A program made the translations under genes and the position numbers. This document shows, in pieces, positions 15,904 through 25,461 of a stretch of DNA of 64,000 nt. The stretch is from Mycolicibacterium pyrenivorans (lineage in GTDB: Bacteria > Actinomycetota > Actinomycetes > Mycobacteriales > Mycobacteriaceae). The stretch spans positions 1 through 64,000 of the forward strand of contig NZ_JACKSH010000065.1 in the NCBI RefSeq assembly GCF_025821625.1. The letters are read 5' to 3'. Numbering within the stretch: position 1 is the stretch's first letter; every line of letters starts with the position of its first letter. The notes under the pieces are model-generated. The model saw only the letters and a program-made list of their open reading frames with translations, had not been told where the DNA came from and did not search any database.

Positions 15904-17607
15904 CTAGCCGCCCGCGGTGCGAGCGGTGAGTCCGCGGACCGCCTCGATGCGGGCCTTGAGCTGATCGGTGGTCGCGGCCGCGATGGGCGGTCCGCCGCAG
16001 ATCCGGCGCAGCTCGTTGTGGATCCACCCGTGGGGTTTCCCGGTGCGGTGATGGGCCACCGACACCAGGGTGTTGAGCTCCTTGCGCAACTCGCGCAGCT
16101 GTCCGTGCGTCGACGGCCGCGGCACCACGCCCTCGACGGTCCGCTTGGTGAGCTGCTCTTCCTGCCTGCGCCGCAACAGGTCTCGCATCTGAGCGGTGTC
16201 CAGCAGGCCCGGGATGCCGAGGTAGTCAGCTTCCTCCTCGCTGCCCGCGGGGGTCGCGGTGCCGAACGACGAGCCGTCGAAGATCACCTGGTCGAGTTCG
16301 GCGTCGGCCCCGAGGTACTCGATCCCCTTCTCCTGGAGATCGGGCTCGTCGCGGTTCTGCTCGGCAAGCTCGGCGTCCATCGGGTCCTCGAGCGTCTCCC
16401 GGTGCGGCTTGCCGAGGACATGGTTGCGCTGGGCCTCCATCTCGGAGGCCAGCAGCAGCAGGTTGGGCACCGAGGGCAGGAAGATGCTGGCGGTCTCACC
16501 GGGCCGCCGCGACCGGACGAACCGGCCGATCGCCTGCGCGAAGAACAACGGAGTCGATGCGCTGGTGGCGTAGACGCCGACGGACAGGCGCGGCACGTCG
16601 ACACCCTCGGACACCATGCGCACCGCGACCAGCCACGGCGTCGTGCCTTCGGAGAACTCCGAGATACGGTCCGAGGAGCCCTTGTCGTCGGAGAGCACCA
16701 CGGTGGGCGCCTCGCCGGTGATCGTGCGCAGCAGGTCGGCGTAGGCGCGGGCCGCGGTCTGGTCGGAGGCGATGATCATGCCGCCGGCATCGGGGACGTG
16801 TCGGCGCAGCCCGCGCAGCCGGGTGTCGGCCGCGGCGATCACGGCGGGCATCCACTGCCCGGCCGGGTTGAGCGCGGTCTTCCAGGCCCGGGCGGTCTGC
16901 TCGGCGGTCAGTGGCTCGCCGAGGCGCGCGGCGTGTTCCTCGCCCGCACTGTCGCGCCAGCGCGCCTCGCCCGAGTACGCCATGAACATCACCGGCCGGA
17001 CGACGCCGTCGGCGAGCGCGTCGGAGTAGCCGTAGGTGTGGTCGGCCATGGAGTGTTTGAGGCCGGCGCTGTCCTCTTCGTAGGTGACGAACGGGATCGC
17101 GCTGTCGTCGCTGCGGAACGGAGTCCCGGTCAGCGCGAGCCGCCGCGTCGCGTCGTCGAACGCCTCGCGGATCGCGTCGCCCCAGCTCTTGGCGTCGCCG
17201 CCGTGGTGGATCTCGTCGAAGACGACCAGTGTCTTGCGGTTCTCGGTACGGACCCGGTGCCGGGTGGGATGGCTGGCGACCTGGGCGTAGGTGACGACGA
17301 CGCCGTGGTACTCCGACGATGTCTGCGAGTTGGAGTTGGAGAACTTCGGGTCCAGCGCGATGCCCAGCCTCGCGGCGGCCTGCGCCCACTGGATCTTGAG
17401 GTGCTCGGTGGGGACGACGACGGTGACGGCCTCGACGGTGCCCTCGGCGAGCAACTCGGCGACGACCCGAAGCGCGAAGGTCGTCTTGCCCGAGCCCGGC
17501 GTCGCGACAGCGAGAAAGTCGCGCGGTTTGGCAGCCAGGTATTTCACCAGCGCCCGTCGCTGCCAGCCCCGTAACGCCTGGGTGCTGGGCGCTGCGTCAG
17601 CCCGCAC
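15904..17607 (-). CDS. DEAD/DEAH-box (SF2) helicase
   Basis: GTG 17607 has AAGGAG about eight bases upstream and gives 567 residues. The N-terminal RecA-like domain holds Walker A ATPGSGKTT (about 34-42), motif II DEIHHG and motif III LTGTPF; the second domain holds VRMVSEGVDVPRL and QAIGRFVR (motifs V and VI). The C-terminal 150 residues are an accessory region. It is a predicted ATP-dependent nucleic-acid helicase of a conserved actinobacterial family with no defined role. Its TAG stop at 15904-15906 falls on the end of the IS630 element, so the natural last codons may have been changed by the insertion. Confidence 0.9.
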   Translation of the reverse strand: MRADAAPSTQALRGWQRRALVKYLAAKPRDFLAVATPGSGKTTFALRVVAELLAEGTVEAVTVVVPTEHLKIQWAQAAARLGIALDPKFSNSNSQTSSEYHGVVVTYAQVASHPTRHRVRTENRKTLVVFDEIHHGGDAKSWGDAIREAFDDATRRLALTGTPFRSDDSAIPFVTYEEDSAGLKHSMADHTYGYSDALADGVVRPVMFMAYSGEARWRDSAGEEHAARLGEPLTAEQTARAWKTALNPAGQWMPAVIAAADTRLRGLRRHVPDAGGMIIASDQTAARAYADLLRTITGEAPTVVLSDDKGSSDRISEFSEGTTPWLVAVRMVSEGVDVPRLSVGVYATSASTPLFFAQAIGRFVRSRRPGETASIFLPSVPNLLLLASEMEAQRNHVLGKPHRETLEDPMDAELAEQNRDEPDLQEKGIEYLGADAELDQVIFDGSSFGTATPAGSEEEADYLGIPGLLDTAQMRDLLRRRQEEQLTKRTVEGVVPRPSTHGQLRELRKELNTLVSVAHHRTGKPHGWIHNELRRICGGPPIAAATTDQLKARIEAVRGLTARTAGG

Positions 17608-17700
17608 CCTGTGACTCCTTCCGACCGGAATGCAGTCTAGGGTAGGCGGTTCCGTGGACGCACAATCGTCCGGCGTGTCCGCGTGCGTGTCGGCGCGGTG

Positions 17701-18198
17701 CTACTCCACGAAGTGGTTGTCGTTCTTGATGAACCACTCCCGGCGCTCGTCGTCGGTCAGCTCACCCAGCTGCGCCAACCCCTCGAAGTAGTGCTCCCGG
17801 GGCGCGCCCGGCGCGAACAGCATCAGGATCGACGCGGGCTCGTCGGCGACGTTGCGGAACCCGTGGATGCCGCCGGGAGGGACGTAGAGGAAGTCGTTCG
17901 GGCTGCCGCTCTTCCAGTCGGTGCCGTCGTAGAGCTCGATGGTGCCCGACAGCACGAAGAATGCCTCCGACATCGCCCGGTGGAAATGCGGTCCCGGGCC
18001 GCCGCCCTTGGGTGCGATCTCCACCCGGTACAGGCCGTAGTCGCCGTCGGTCTTCTGCTGGTCGGCGAGATAGTGGTACTTCACCAGACCGAACGCATCG
18101 TAGTCGGGTGGCTCGTCCCGGCGCCGAAGCCAGGCGCTGACCTCGGGAGCGTCGGCGGTGTAACGGGGCGGGGGATAGGGCGGCACGACCAGCGACAC
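17701..18198 (-). CDS. cupin-domain protein
   Basis: GTG 18198 (MSLVVPPYPPPRYTAD) gives the 165 residues usual for this mycobacterial cupin family; the frame is open further upstream, including ATG 18300. The cupin metal-site motif is GPHFHRAMSEAFFVLSG-type (H-x-H...E), with the second motif in PPGGIHGFRN. The fold would bind a metal ion and could be a small dioxygenase, isomerase or sensor. It is divergent from the PE-PPE-domain hydrolase at 18326. Confidence 0.85.
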   Translation of the reverse strand: MSLVVPPYPPPRYTADAPEVSAWLRRRDEPPDYDAFGLVKYHYLADQQKTDGDYGLYRVEIAPKGGGPGPHFHRAMSEAFFVLSGTIELYDGTDWKSGSPNDFLYVPPGGIHGFRNVADEPASILMLFAPGAPREHYFEGLAQLGELTDDERREWFIKNDNHFVE

Positions 18199-18325
18199 CC
18201 GGTCAGCGTAGACCGGGAACCGCACCCCGGTGAGGCAGCTACGGCAAACCCGCAGCGCCGCCGCCACCGGCGTGACAGGCTGTGCCACATAGTTCGCCAT
18301 CGCCGGCCGGGCAGGAGAACGTCGG

Positions 18326-19393
18326 ATGGCTGTATCCCGCAAGTGGCTGGTGCCCGTGATCGCACTGGCGTCTCTGCTCCTGGCGGGTGGAACTGTGGCC
18401 GGCCCCGTCAGCGCCGCCGAACAAGCCGTAGTGATCCCGGGAGCCATGCCCCTCAAGCGGATCAACCCGTTCTATCCGCTGATCGCCGGAAGTTATCCGC
18501 TCATCGGTGTCAATCTGCACGATGATGACGACCCGACGGTGGTCGACTACACACAGAATCCGCTCGCCACTCGCCGCGCGCTGCTCGACGGGGTCGAGCA
18601 GGCCGACATCGCTGTCCGTGACATCGACGGCAAAGTGGTCGTCATCGGCGAATCGATGGGGAGCATGGTCGCGTCCAGACTCGCAGCGGAACTGGCCGAC
18701 ACCCCGGATCCTCCCTCGCCGAACGACATCAGGTTCGTGTTGATCGCATCACCGGAGGAAGGCGTCGCGGAGTGGTTCAAGGAGGGCACGTACATTCCGC
18801 TGCTGAATTACCGCGTCAGCCGCGTTCCGGAGTCCCCTTACCCCACCACGGTCGTGATCGGAGAATACGACGGCTGGGCCGACCCACCCGATCGGCCGTG
18901 GAACTTGATCTCGCTCGCCAACTCGGCGCTGGGCTTGGTCTACGTCCATGGGCCGGCGATCTGGGATGTGGACCTCAGCGACGTTCCACCCGAGAACACG
19001 ACCGTCGACGGCACGGTCACCACCCATCTCGTGCCGACTGAGAAGCTCCCGCTGACTCGGCCGCTTCGCGCCGTCGGGGTCCCCGACCGCGTGGTGGACA
19101 GGGCCGATCAGCTTCTTCGTCCCATCGTCGATGCCGGTTATCGCCGCCACGACCAGCCCGGTGACCCGCGTCCGTACCTGTCCGACGGCAGGATCCGCCG
19201 CGACGGTCACGATGCGCAGCAGACCCGGGAGCAACGCCGTGAGGATCGCCGACAGCAGCGGGCCGGAGGAGATGATCGGGCCGACCAGAGCGACCCGGAT
19301 GTGCGGGAGTCGACAAGCGATGCAGCAGAGCGGCGGGCGGAACGGCAGGCTCGTGTGACCCGCCGCGTTCAGGACGCCACGGGGACGGGATAA
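18326..19393 (+). CDS. secreted PE-PPE-domain alpha/beta hydrolase
   Basis: The 355-residue protein starts with a signal peptide (MAVSRKWLVPVIALASLLLA, cleavage near VSAAEQ). It is followed by the mycobacterial PE-PPE domain (PF08237), a serine-hydrolase fold acting as esterase, lipase or trehalose-lipid transferase. The nucleophile elbow is GESMGSM with Ser110; GEYDGWADP may supply the acid and THLVPTEKLP the His. From about residue 275 the chain becomes an unusual Arg/Asp/Gln-rich tail, and its last 25 bp overlap the 3' end of the convergent SDR gene. The tail may have arisen from a frameshift or lost stop. Confidence 0.82.
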   Translation: MAVSRKWLVPVIALASLLLAGGTVAGPVSAAEQAVVIPGAMPLKRINPFYPLIAGSYPLIGVNLHDDDDPTVVDYTQNPLATRRALLDGVEQADIAVRDIDGKVVVIGESMGSMVASRLAAELADTPDPPSPNDIRFVLIASPEEGVAEWFKEGTYIPLLNYRVSRVPESPYPTTVVIGEYDGWADPPDRPWNLISLANSALGLVYVHGPAIWDVDLSDVPPENTTVDGTVTTHLVPTEKLPLTRPLRAVGVPDRVVDRADQLLRPIVDAGYRRHDQPGDPRPYLSDGRIRRDGHDAQQTREQRREDRRQQRAGGDDRADQSDPDVRESTSDAAERRAERQARVTRRVQDATGTG

Positions 19394-20277
19394 GCGACCG
19401 AGGTCAGTTCCTCGGAGACCGTCCACAACCGGCGCTGCATGTCGAGGTCGTAGGACTGTGGGCTGCTGGCGACGACGACCGGGCTGCCCTTCTGCTGAGC
19501 GATGCCGTCGGGTCCGTAGTACTGGCCGCCGAGCGCTCCGGGGTCGGTGGCGGCGCGCAGCGTGGGCAGCGCGCCCGCGGCCGGGCTCTGCGCGAACAGT
19601 GGAGCAACGGTCTGGAACGCACCCTGCACCGACTTGGGGAGGTTGCGCGCCAGCTCCGTCGTCGACGTGCCGGGGTGGGCCGCGACGGCGACCGTCTTAC
19701 CGCGCGGTGCCAGCCGGCGCTGCAGTTCGTAGGTGAACAACAGGTTGGCGAGCTTCGACTGGGTGTAGGCGCCCATCCGGCTGTAGCTGCGCTCCCACTG
19801 CAGATCGTCCCAATGGATGGCACCGCCCATCTTGTGGCCGTTGCTGCTGACCGTGACAACGCGCGAGCCGGGGACGTCGAGCATGGCCTCCAGCAGCCGG
19901 CCGGTCAGCGCGAAATGGCCCAGGTGGTTGGTGCCGAACTGGAGCTCGAAACCGTCGGCGGTGGTGCCCTTGGGTGTCGTCATCACGCCGGCGTTGTTGA
20001 TCAGCAGGTCGATGCGCTCGTACCGCGACTTGAGGGCGTCGGCGGCCGAGCGGATCGAGTCAAGGGACGTCAGGTCGAGTTCCTGCACGGCGACGTCTCC
20101 GGCGATCTGCGCCGCGGCCTGCCCGCCCTTGTCGGTGTTGCGGACGGCGAGCACGACGTGGGCGCCCTTGGCGGCCAGGGCCTTGGCGGTCTCGAACCCG
20201 ATCCCGGTGTTGGCGCCGGTGATGACGGCGGTGCGGCCGGTCTGGTCGGGGATGTCGGCAGTGGTCCAGTCGGTCAT
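19369..20277 (-). CDS. short-chain dehydrogenase/reductase (Rv0439c-like)
   Basis: The 302-residue protein carries TGANTGIG (cofactor loop), NNAGV, the VTVSSNGH serine and YTQSK (Tyr-x3-Lys catalytic pair), so it is an NAD(P)-dependent SDR of the retinol-dehydrogenase/WW-oxidoreductase-like branch. In M. tuberculosis Rv0439c also lies next to groEL2. It is divergent from the TetR gene at 20379, which probably controls it. Substrate unknown. Confidence 0.92.
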   Translation of the reverse strand: MTDWTTADIPDQTGRTAVITGANTGIGFETAKALAAKGAHVVLAVRNTDKGGQAAAQIAGDVAVQELDLTSLDSIRSAADALKSRYERIDLLINNAGVMTTPKGTTADGFELQFGTNHLGHFALTGRLLEAMLDVPGSRVVTVSSNGHKMGGAIHWDDLQWERSYSRMGAYTQSKLANLLFTYELQRRLAPRGKTVAVAAHPGTSTTELARNLPKSVQGAFQTVAPLFAQSPAAGALPTLRAATDPGALGGQYYGPDGIAQQKGSPVVVASSPQSYDLDMQRRLWTVSEELTSVAYPVPVAS

Positions 20278-20378
20278 GGCCGGGTTCCTTCTGTCGTATC
20301 GTCAGGGAAAGCGGGGCGTGCGCCCCGGATGTCGTCGACTATACGGAACGACCGCCCCGGTTATCCAGGAGGTGCGCT

Positions 20379-20951
20379 GTGAGCGAAATCGAGCGGCCGC
20401 GCAATCGGACGCTCCGCGCGGACGCCGCCCGCAACCGGGCGCGGGTGCTCGAGGTCGCCTACGAGACCTTCGCGGCCGAGGGCCTCGCCGTGCCGATCGA
20501 CGAGATCGCGCGCCTGGCCGGTGTCGGGGCGGGCACCGTCTACCGCCACTTCCCGACCAAGGAGGCGCTGTTCAGCGCCGTCTTCTCCGACCGCGTGCGC
20601 CGCATCGTCGACCATGCCCATGCCCTGCTCGCGTCGGACGGGCCGGCGGAGGCACTGTTCACGTTCCTGCGGGACATGGTCGCCACCGGTGCCGCCGACC
20701 ATGGCCTGGTGGATGCGGTCGCCGGATACGGGATCGACCTCCAGGCGGCGGCGCCCGGCGCCGAAGCGGCATTTCTCGGCGTCCTCGGCGAGTTGTTGAC
20801 CGCGGCCCAGCAGGCGGGGTCCGCGCGCGTCGACGTCGGCGTCCGTGAGATCAAGGCGCTGCTGCTGGTGTGCAAGTCGGCACAGCTCTACGGAGAAGAC
20901 GTCTCGGACCGGGTGGCGGCCGTCATCGAGGACGGTCTCCGCACATCCTGA
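20379..20951 (+). CDS. TetR-family regulator
   Basis: This 190-residue protein has the TetR helix-turn-helix at about residues 12-60 (YETFAAEGLAVPIDEIARLAG, GTVYRHFPTKEALFSAVF). It is divergent from the SDR gene with 101 bp between, the usual arrangement of a repressor and its target. It ends shortly before the CIRCE operators of groEL2. Confidence 0.9.
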   Translation: MSEIERPRNRTLRADAARNRARVLEVAYETFAAEGLAVPIDEIARLAGVGAGTVYRHFPTKEALFSAVFSDRVRRIVDHAHALLASDGPAEALFTFLRDMVATGAADHGLVDAVAGYGIDLQAAAPGAEAAFLGVLGELLTAAQQAGSARVDVGVREIKALLLVCKSAQLYGEDVSDRVAAVIEDGLRTS

Positions 20952-20967
20952 CGCCGGCACCGCTACC

Positions 20968-20993
20968 TTGCACTCTCCCAGGTCGAGTGCTAA
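20968..20993. promoter_or_regulatory. CIRCE operator 1 (HrcA site)
   Basis: TTGCACTC - 9 bp - GAGTGCTAA matches the HrcA consensus TTAGCACTC-N9-GAGTGCTAA except in the left end. It lies 150 bp upstream of groEL2. Confidence 0.9.
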
Positions 20994-21001
20994 GAATGCA
21001 G

Positions 21002-21028
21002 TTGGCACTCGCGACCGGCGAGTGCTAG
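21002..21028. promoter_or_regulatory. CIRCE operator 2 (HrcA site)
   Basis: TTGGCACTC - 9 bp - GAGTGCTAG is a second CIRCE element, eight bases after the first. Two operators upstream of groEL2 point to tight HrcA repression that is released on heat shock. Confidence 0.92.
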
Positions 21029-22768
<1,740 letters not shown>

Positions 22769-22783
22769 TCCGACGCTTCACGG

Positions 22784-22817
22784 AAAAGCCCGGCTCCCAA
22801 GGGGAGTCGGGCTTTTT
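22784..22817 (+). terminator. Rho-independent terminator of groEL2
   Basis: A hairpin pairs AGCCCGGCTCCC with GGGAGTCGGGCT (one G-U pair, loop AAG) followed by a T run, 16 bp after the groEL2 stop. Confidence 0.92.
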
Positions 22818-22824
22818 CGTGCTG

Positions 22825-23262
22825 TCAGAGCAGCAGCTCGTCAGGTGTCCGCCACGCCACGCCGCCGAATCTGCTGAAGTCGACGTCGTAGCTGACGATC
22901 TCGGCGCGGTGTTCGATGGCCAACGCGGCAAGGTGCGCATCGTTGACGAGGTTGCCACCGGTGCCGAGCGGGGCGAGGAGCGCGGCCAGAACATCCGCGT
23001 GCCGGGGTGTCGGGTTGACGACGACCGCACCGGGCGCGCCACACCATTCGGTCACCCGGCGGAGAGCATCCTCGGGTCGCAGCGGTGACGGGAACAGGCC
23101 GTGTTTCGTCGTGAGACGGATGAAGGCAAGCAGCGGGACCCAGGCCATGCCCACCGTGTCGGCCCCCGACAGCGCGTTGTCGAGCCAGCGCAGCGAGGAC
23201 TTGTGATGCGCGCTCGACGAATTCACCGCGTAGAGGAGGACGTTGGCGTCGACGATCTTCAC
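22825..23262 (-). CDS. vapC: VapC-type PIN-domain toxin
   Basis: The 145-residue protein has the PIN start MKIVDANVLLYAV with the first catalytic Asp, and the later NDAHLAALA and SYDVDF motifs with further acidic residues of the Mg2+-dependent ribonuclease site. VapC toxins cleave tRNA or rRNA to arrest growth. Its start overlaps the stop of the upstream antitoxin by four bases (ATGA), the usual order in vapBC. The pair lies convergent behind groEL2. Confidence 0.92.
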   Translation of the reverse strand: MKIVDANVLLYAVNSSSAHHKSSLRWLDNALSGADTVGMAWVPLLAFIRLTTKHGLFPSPLRPEDALRRVTEWCGAPGAVVVNPTPRHADVLAALLAPLGTGGNLVNDAHLAALAIEHRAEIVSYDVDFSRFGGVAWRTPDELLL

Positions 23263-23513
23263 GCGCCGCGGCGCTGACGGCGAATGAGTTCCTCGTCTTC
23301 GAGCTCAGCGGCGAGTTGTATCGCGCGATCCAGGTTGACTGTGGGCACGCCGAGCTCAGCGGTTGTGGTGGCGAACCGTGCAGGTGCAGGACGGTGTTGG
23401 CCACCTTCACGGATGGCGTCGTTGAGCGCCTGCTTGAATGACACGCCGCGTTCGGCCATCAGGCGGCGGACGACCGCGAGGGTGTCGTCGTCGAGCGTTA
23501 CCGTCGTGCGCAT
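23259..23513 (-). CDS. vapB: VapB-type antitoxin
   Basis: The 84-residue protein starts MRTTVTLDDDTLAVVRRLM, a ribbon-helix-helix DNA-binding domain, and the C-terminal half (TAELGVPTVNL, AAELEDEELIRRQ) is the flexible part that usually wraps the toxin. It should bind its own promoter upstream of 23513 and neutralise the VapC encoded directly behind it. Confidence 0.9.
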   Translation of the reverse strand: MRTTVTLDDDTLAVVRRLMAERGVSFKQALNDAIREGGQHRPAPARFATTTAELGVPTVNLDRAIQLAAELEDEELIRRQRRGA

Positions 23514-23551
23514 GATGACAGCATAGCGTCATCACCAGTGATGCCTTGCTG

Positions 23552-23935
23552 TCAATCGGTGAGGGGGACGCAGTCGTCGCCGCACCCCGACGCGGTGGGC
23601 GAGCCGGGTGTGGAGCCGGGAAGGGCGGGTCGGTGCAGCACCGCTCCGCCGGGCGCGACGGTGAGCTCGTCGCCGGCCACGGTGGCCGCGCCGTCGACGA
23701 TCAGCGTGTAGCCGCCGGGTTCGCGCGGCGGCCAGACCAGCGTGACGTCGGCATGGCTGCCGGCATTCCTGCGGGTGCGGTTGCCGACCGGGCCGACTCC
23801 GAGCACCCCGCCGGCGAGCACCGGATGAACGGCGACGGTGTGTGCCCGGTAGTCGTCGCCGACGGTCACCAGATAGGCGAACGTGAAGTCGGCCATCGCC
23901 GCCGCCAGTTGATCGAGGTCCACCTTGACGCTCAT
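23552..23935 (-). CDS. pyridoxamine-5'-phosphate oxidase-like flavin protein
   Basis: ATG 23935 (MSVKVDLDQLAAAM) gives 127 residues; the frame extends upstream but without homology. The small split-barrel pattern (FAYLVTVGDDYRAHTVAVHPVL, GVGPVGNRTRRNAG, VTLVWPPREPGGYTLIVDG) fits the PNPOx-like/F420-binding family common in mycobacteria. The C-terminus has a CGDDC pair. Likely a flavin- or F420-dependent oxidoreductase; substrate unknown. Confidence 0.8.
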   Translation of the reverse strand: MSVKVDLDQLAAAMADFTFAYLVTVGDDYRAHTVAVHPVLAGGVLGVGPVGNRTRRNAGSHADVTLVWPPREPGGYTLIVDGAATVAGDELTVAPGGAVLHRPALPGSTPGSPTASGCGDDCVPLTD

Positions 23936-24051
23936 TCGGTGAGGATACGGCGCGGCCGGGGAAGAATCCCGAGCGCGACGTGGTTGGCGTAGAGCAACAC
24001 CCGGCTGTGCCAGCTTGATCACGCATCGATTCTGTTGCCGCTGTTGAGCAG

Positions 24052-25461
24052 TCAGCATCCTGCGCTGCGCAGGTCGGGGCGCTGAGCCCACGATGCGGGG
24101 GGCTGCGGCCCGTCCGAGCCGGCGGGATACTCGACGAGCGGCGCTTCGTCGGCTTCCCAGGCTGCCAGCACGGTCTCGACGATGCGCCAGCTCTCCTCGG
24201 CCTCGACGTCGCTGATCGACAGCGCCGACTCGCCGGCGAGCATCGATTCCAGAACCGTCGCGTAGGCCGGCACCGGCGGTGCCGCCGGGTCGGTTTCGAA
24301 CCGCCTCCGTTCGAGATCGAACGGATCGTTCTCACCATTGAGGTCGAGTTCGAGGACCATACCGTCGGTGTCCAGCTTGATCCGCAGGACGTTGGGCCGG
24401 GGAGCGTCGTCGGTGAACGGTGAATGGGGGACCGGGCGGAAGTGCACGCAGATCTCCTTCCGGTTGGTGGCCAGCGCCTTGCCGGTGCGCAGCCGGAACG
24501 GCACACCCGCCCATCGCCAGTTGTCGATGTGGACGACGAACTCGGCGAAGGTCTCGGTCGACCGGTCCGGGTCCACGCCCTCTTCGTCGACGTACGCGGG
24601 CAGCTTCCGTCCGTCGACGTCGCCGGCGCCGTAACGGCCGCGGACGGCGTCGCCGGGGTCGACCGCCCGTACCGCCCGCAGTGCGTCGGCTTTGCGGGAC
24701 GCCAGTGTCGCCGCATCGAGCGCCTGTGGTGGATCCATCGCGACCAGGGCCAGAATCTGCAACAGATGGTTCTGCAACATGTCGCGTAATGCGCCGGCCC
24801 TGTCGTAGTAACGGGCCCGGCTCTCCAGGCCCAGGTCCTCGTCGTAGACGATCTCGACTCTGTCGACGTGCCCGTTGTTCCACAGTGGTTCGAACAACCG
24901 GTTGGCAAAGCGCAATCCGAGGATGTTGAGGACCGTGCGCTTGGCGATGAAGTGGTCGATCCGGAACGCCGCATGCTCGGGGACGAGCCGATGCAGCAGA
25001 TGGTTGAGACGCTGTGCGTCGTTCCCGTCCACACCGAACGGTTTCTCCACCGCGATCACGGTGCCGTCCGGCACGCCGGCCTGCTCCAGCGCGCTCAGCG
25101 TGTCGCCGAACAACCCGTTGGGCAAAGCGAGGTAGACCACGGGTGGCCGGGGATCGAACGTGGCGGCTTTCTCCAACGCCGCACGCAGCACCTCGGGATC
25201 CGTGACGTCACCGCGCACGTAGCTCAGCGCGTCGACGACCGTGCCCCTGCACGCCTCGTCGGCCGGATCGCCGTGGCGCGCCAGTCGGTCGGTGGCCCAG
25301 CGGCGGTAACCGTCGTCGTCGTAGTCGTCGGTGGCCACGGCGACCACGTGCGGCGACGTGCGGCCGGCTGTCAACAGGTGGGCCAGCGAGGGCAACAGCA
25401 ATCGTCCGGTGAGGTCGCCGGTGCCGCCGAGAATCACCAGCGGTCGGGGGTGCGTGTTCAC
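24052..25461 (-). CDS. zwf: glucose-6-phosphate dehydrogenase (Zwf1-type)
   Basis: At 469 residues it is the shorter of the two mycobacterial types (compare Rv1121, about 466). The N-terminal cofactor motif is GGTGDLTGRLLLPSL, the substrate loop AVEKPFGVDG and the active-site helix RIDHFIAKRTVLNIL with the catalytic His; the later RYYDRAGALRDMLQNHL is also typical. It oxidises glucose 6-phosphate to 6-phosphogluconolactone with NADP+ and opens the pentose phosphate pathway. Its start overlaps the stop of the GH15 gene by four bases, so both are in one operon. Confidence 0.93.
   Translation of the reverse strand: MNTHPRPLVILGGTGDLTGRLLLPSLAHLLTAGRTSPHVVAVATDDYDDDGYRRWATDRLARHGDPADEACRGTVVDALSYVRGDVTDPEVLRAALEKAATFDPRPPVVYLALPNGLFGDTLSALEQAGVPDGTVIAVEKPFGVDGNDAQRLNHLLHRLVPEHAAFRIDHFIAKRTVLNILGLRFANRLFEPLWNNGHVDRVEIVYDEDLGLESRARYYDRAGALRDMLQNHLLQILALVAMDPPQALDAATLASRKADALRAVRAVDPGDAVRGRYGAGDVDGRKLPAYVDEEGVDPDRSTETFAEFVVHIDNWRWAGVPFRLRTGKALATNRKEICVHFRPVPHSPFTDDAPRPNVLRIKLDTDGMVLELDLNGENDPFDLERRRFETDPAAPPVPAYATVLESMLAGESALSISDVEAEESWRIVETVLAAWEADEAPLVEYPAGSDGPQPPASWAQRPDLRSAGC

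Larger units (their letters stand above)
14160..15906 (-). mobile_element. IS630-family element interrupted by a group II intron remnant
   Basis: The two ends read inward as TAGTGGGCTGAGCCG (14160 rightward) and TAGTATCTTGCGCCG (15906 leftward), sharing TAGT-N5-G-N-GCCG. Both ends show the TA dinucleotide expected of IS630 targets. The transposase gene inside is split: N-terminal half at 15354-15860, C-terminal part at 14159-14401, with about 950 bp of group II intron material between. The middle of the transposase, including most of the DDE core, has been lost. Confidence 0.7.

Noticed and set aside
16018..17574. 518-codon open frame on the + strand
   Set aside because: It is antisense to the helicase; its Val/Gly/Arg/Leu-rich translation matches no family and arises from GC-rich codon positions.
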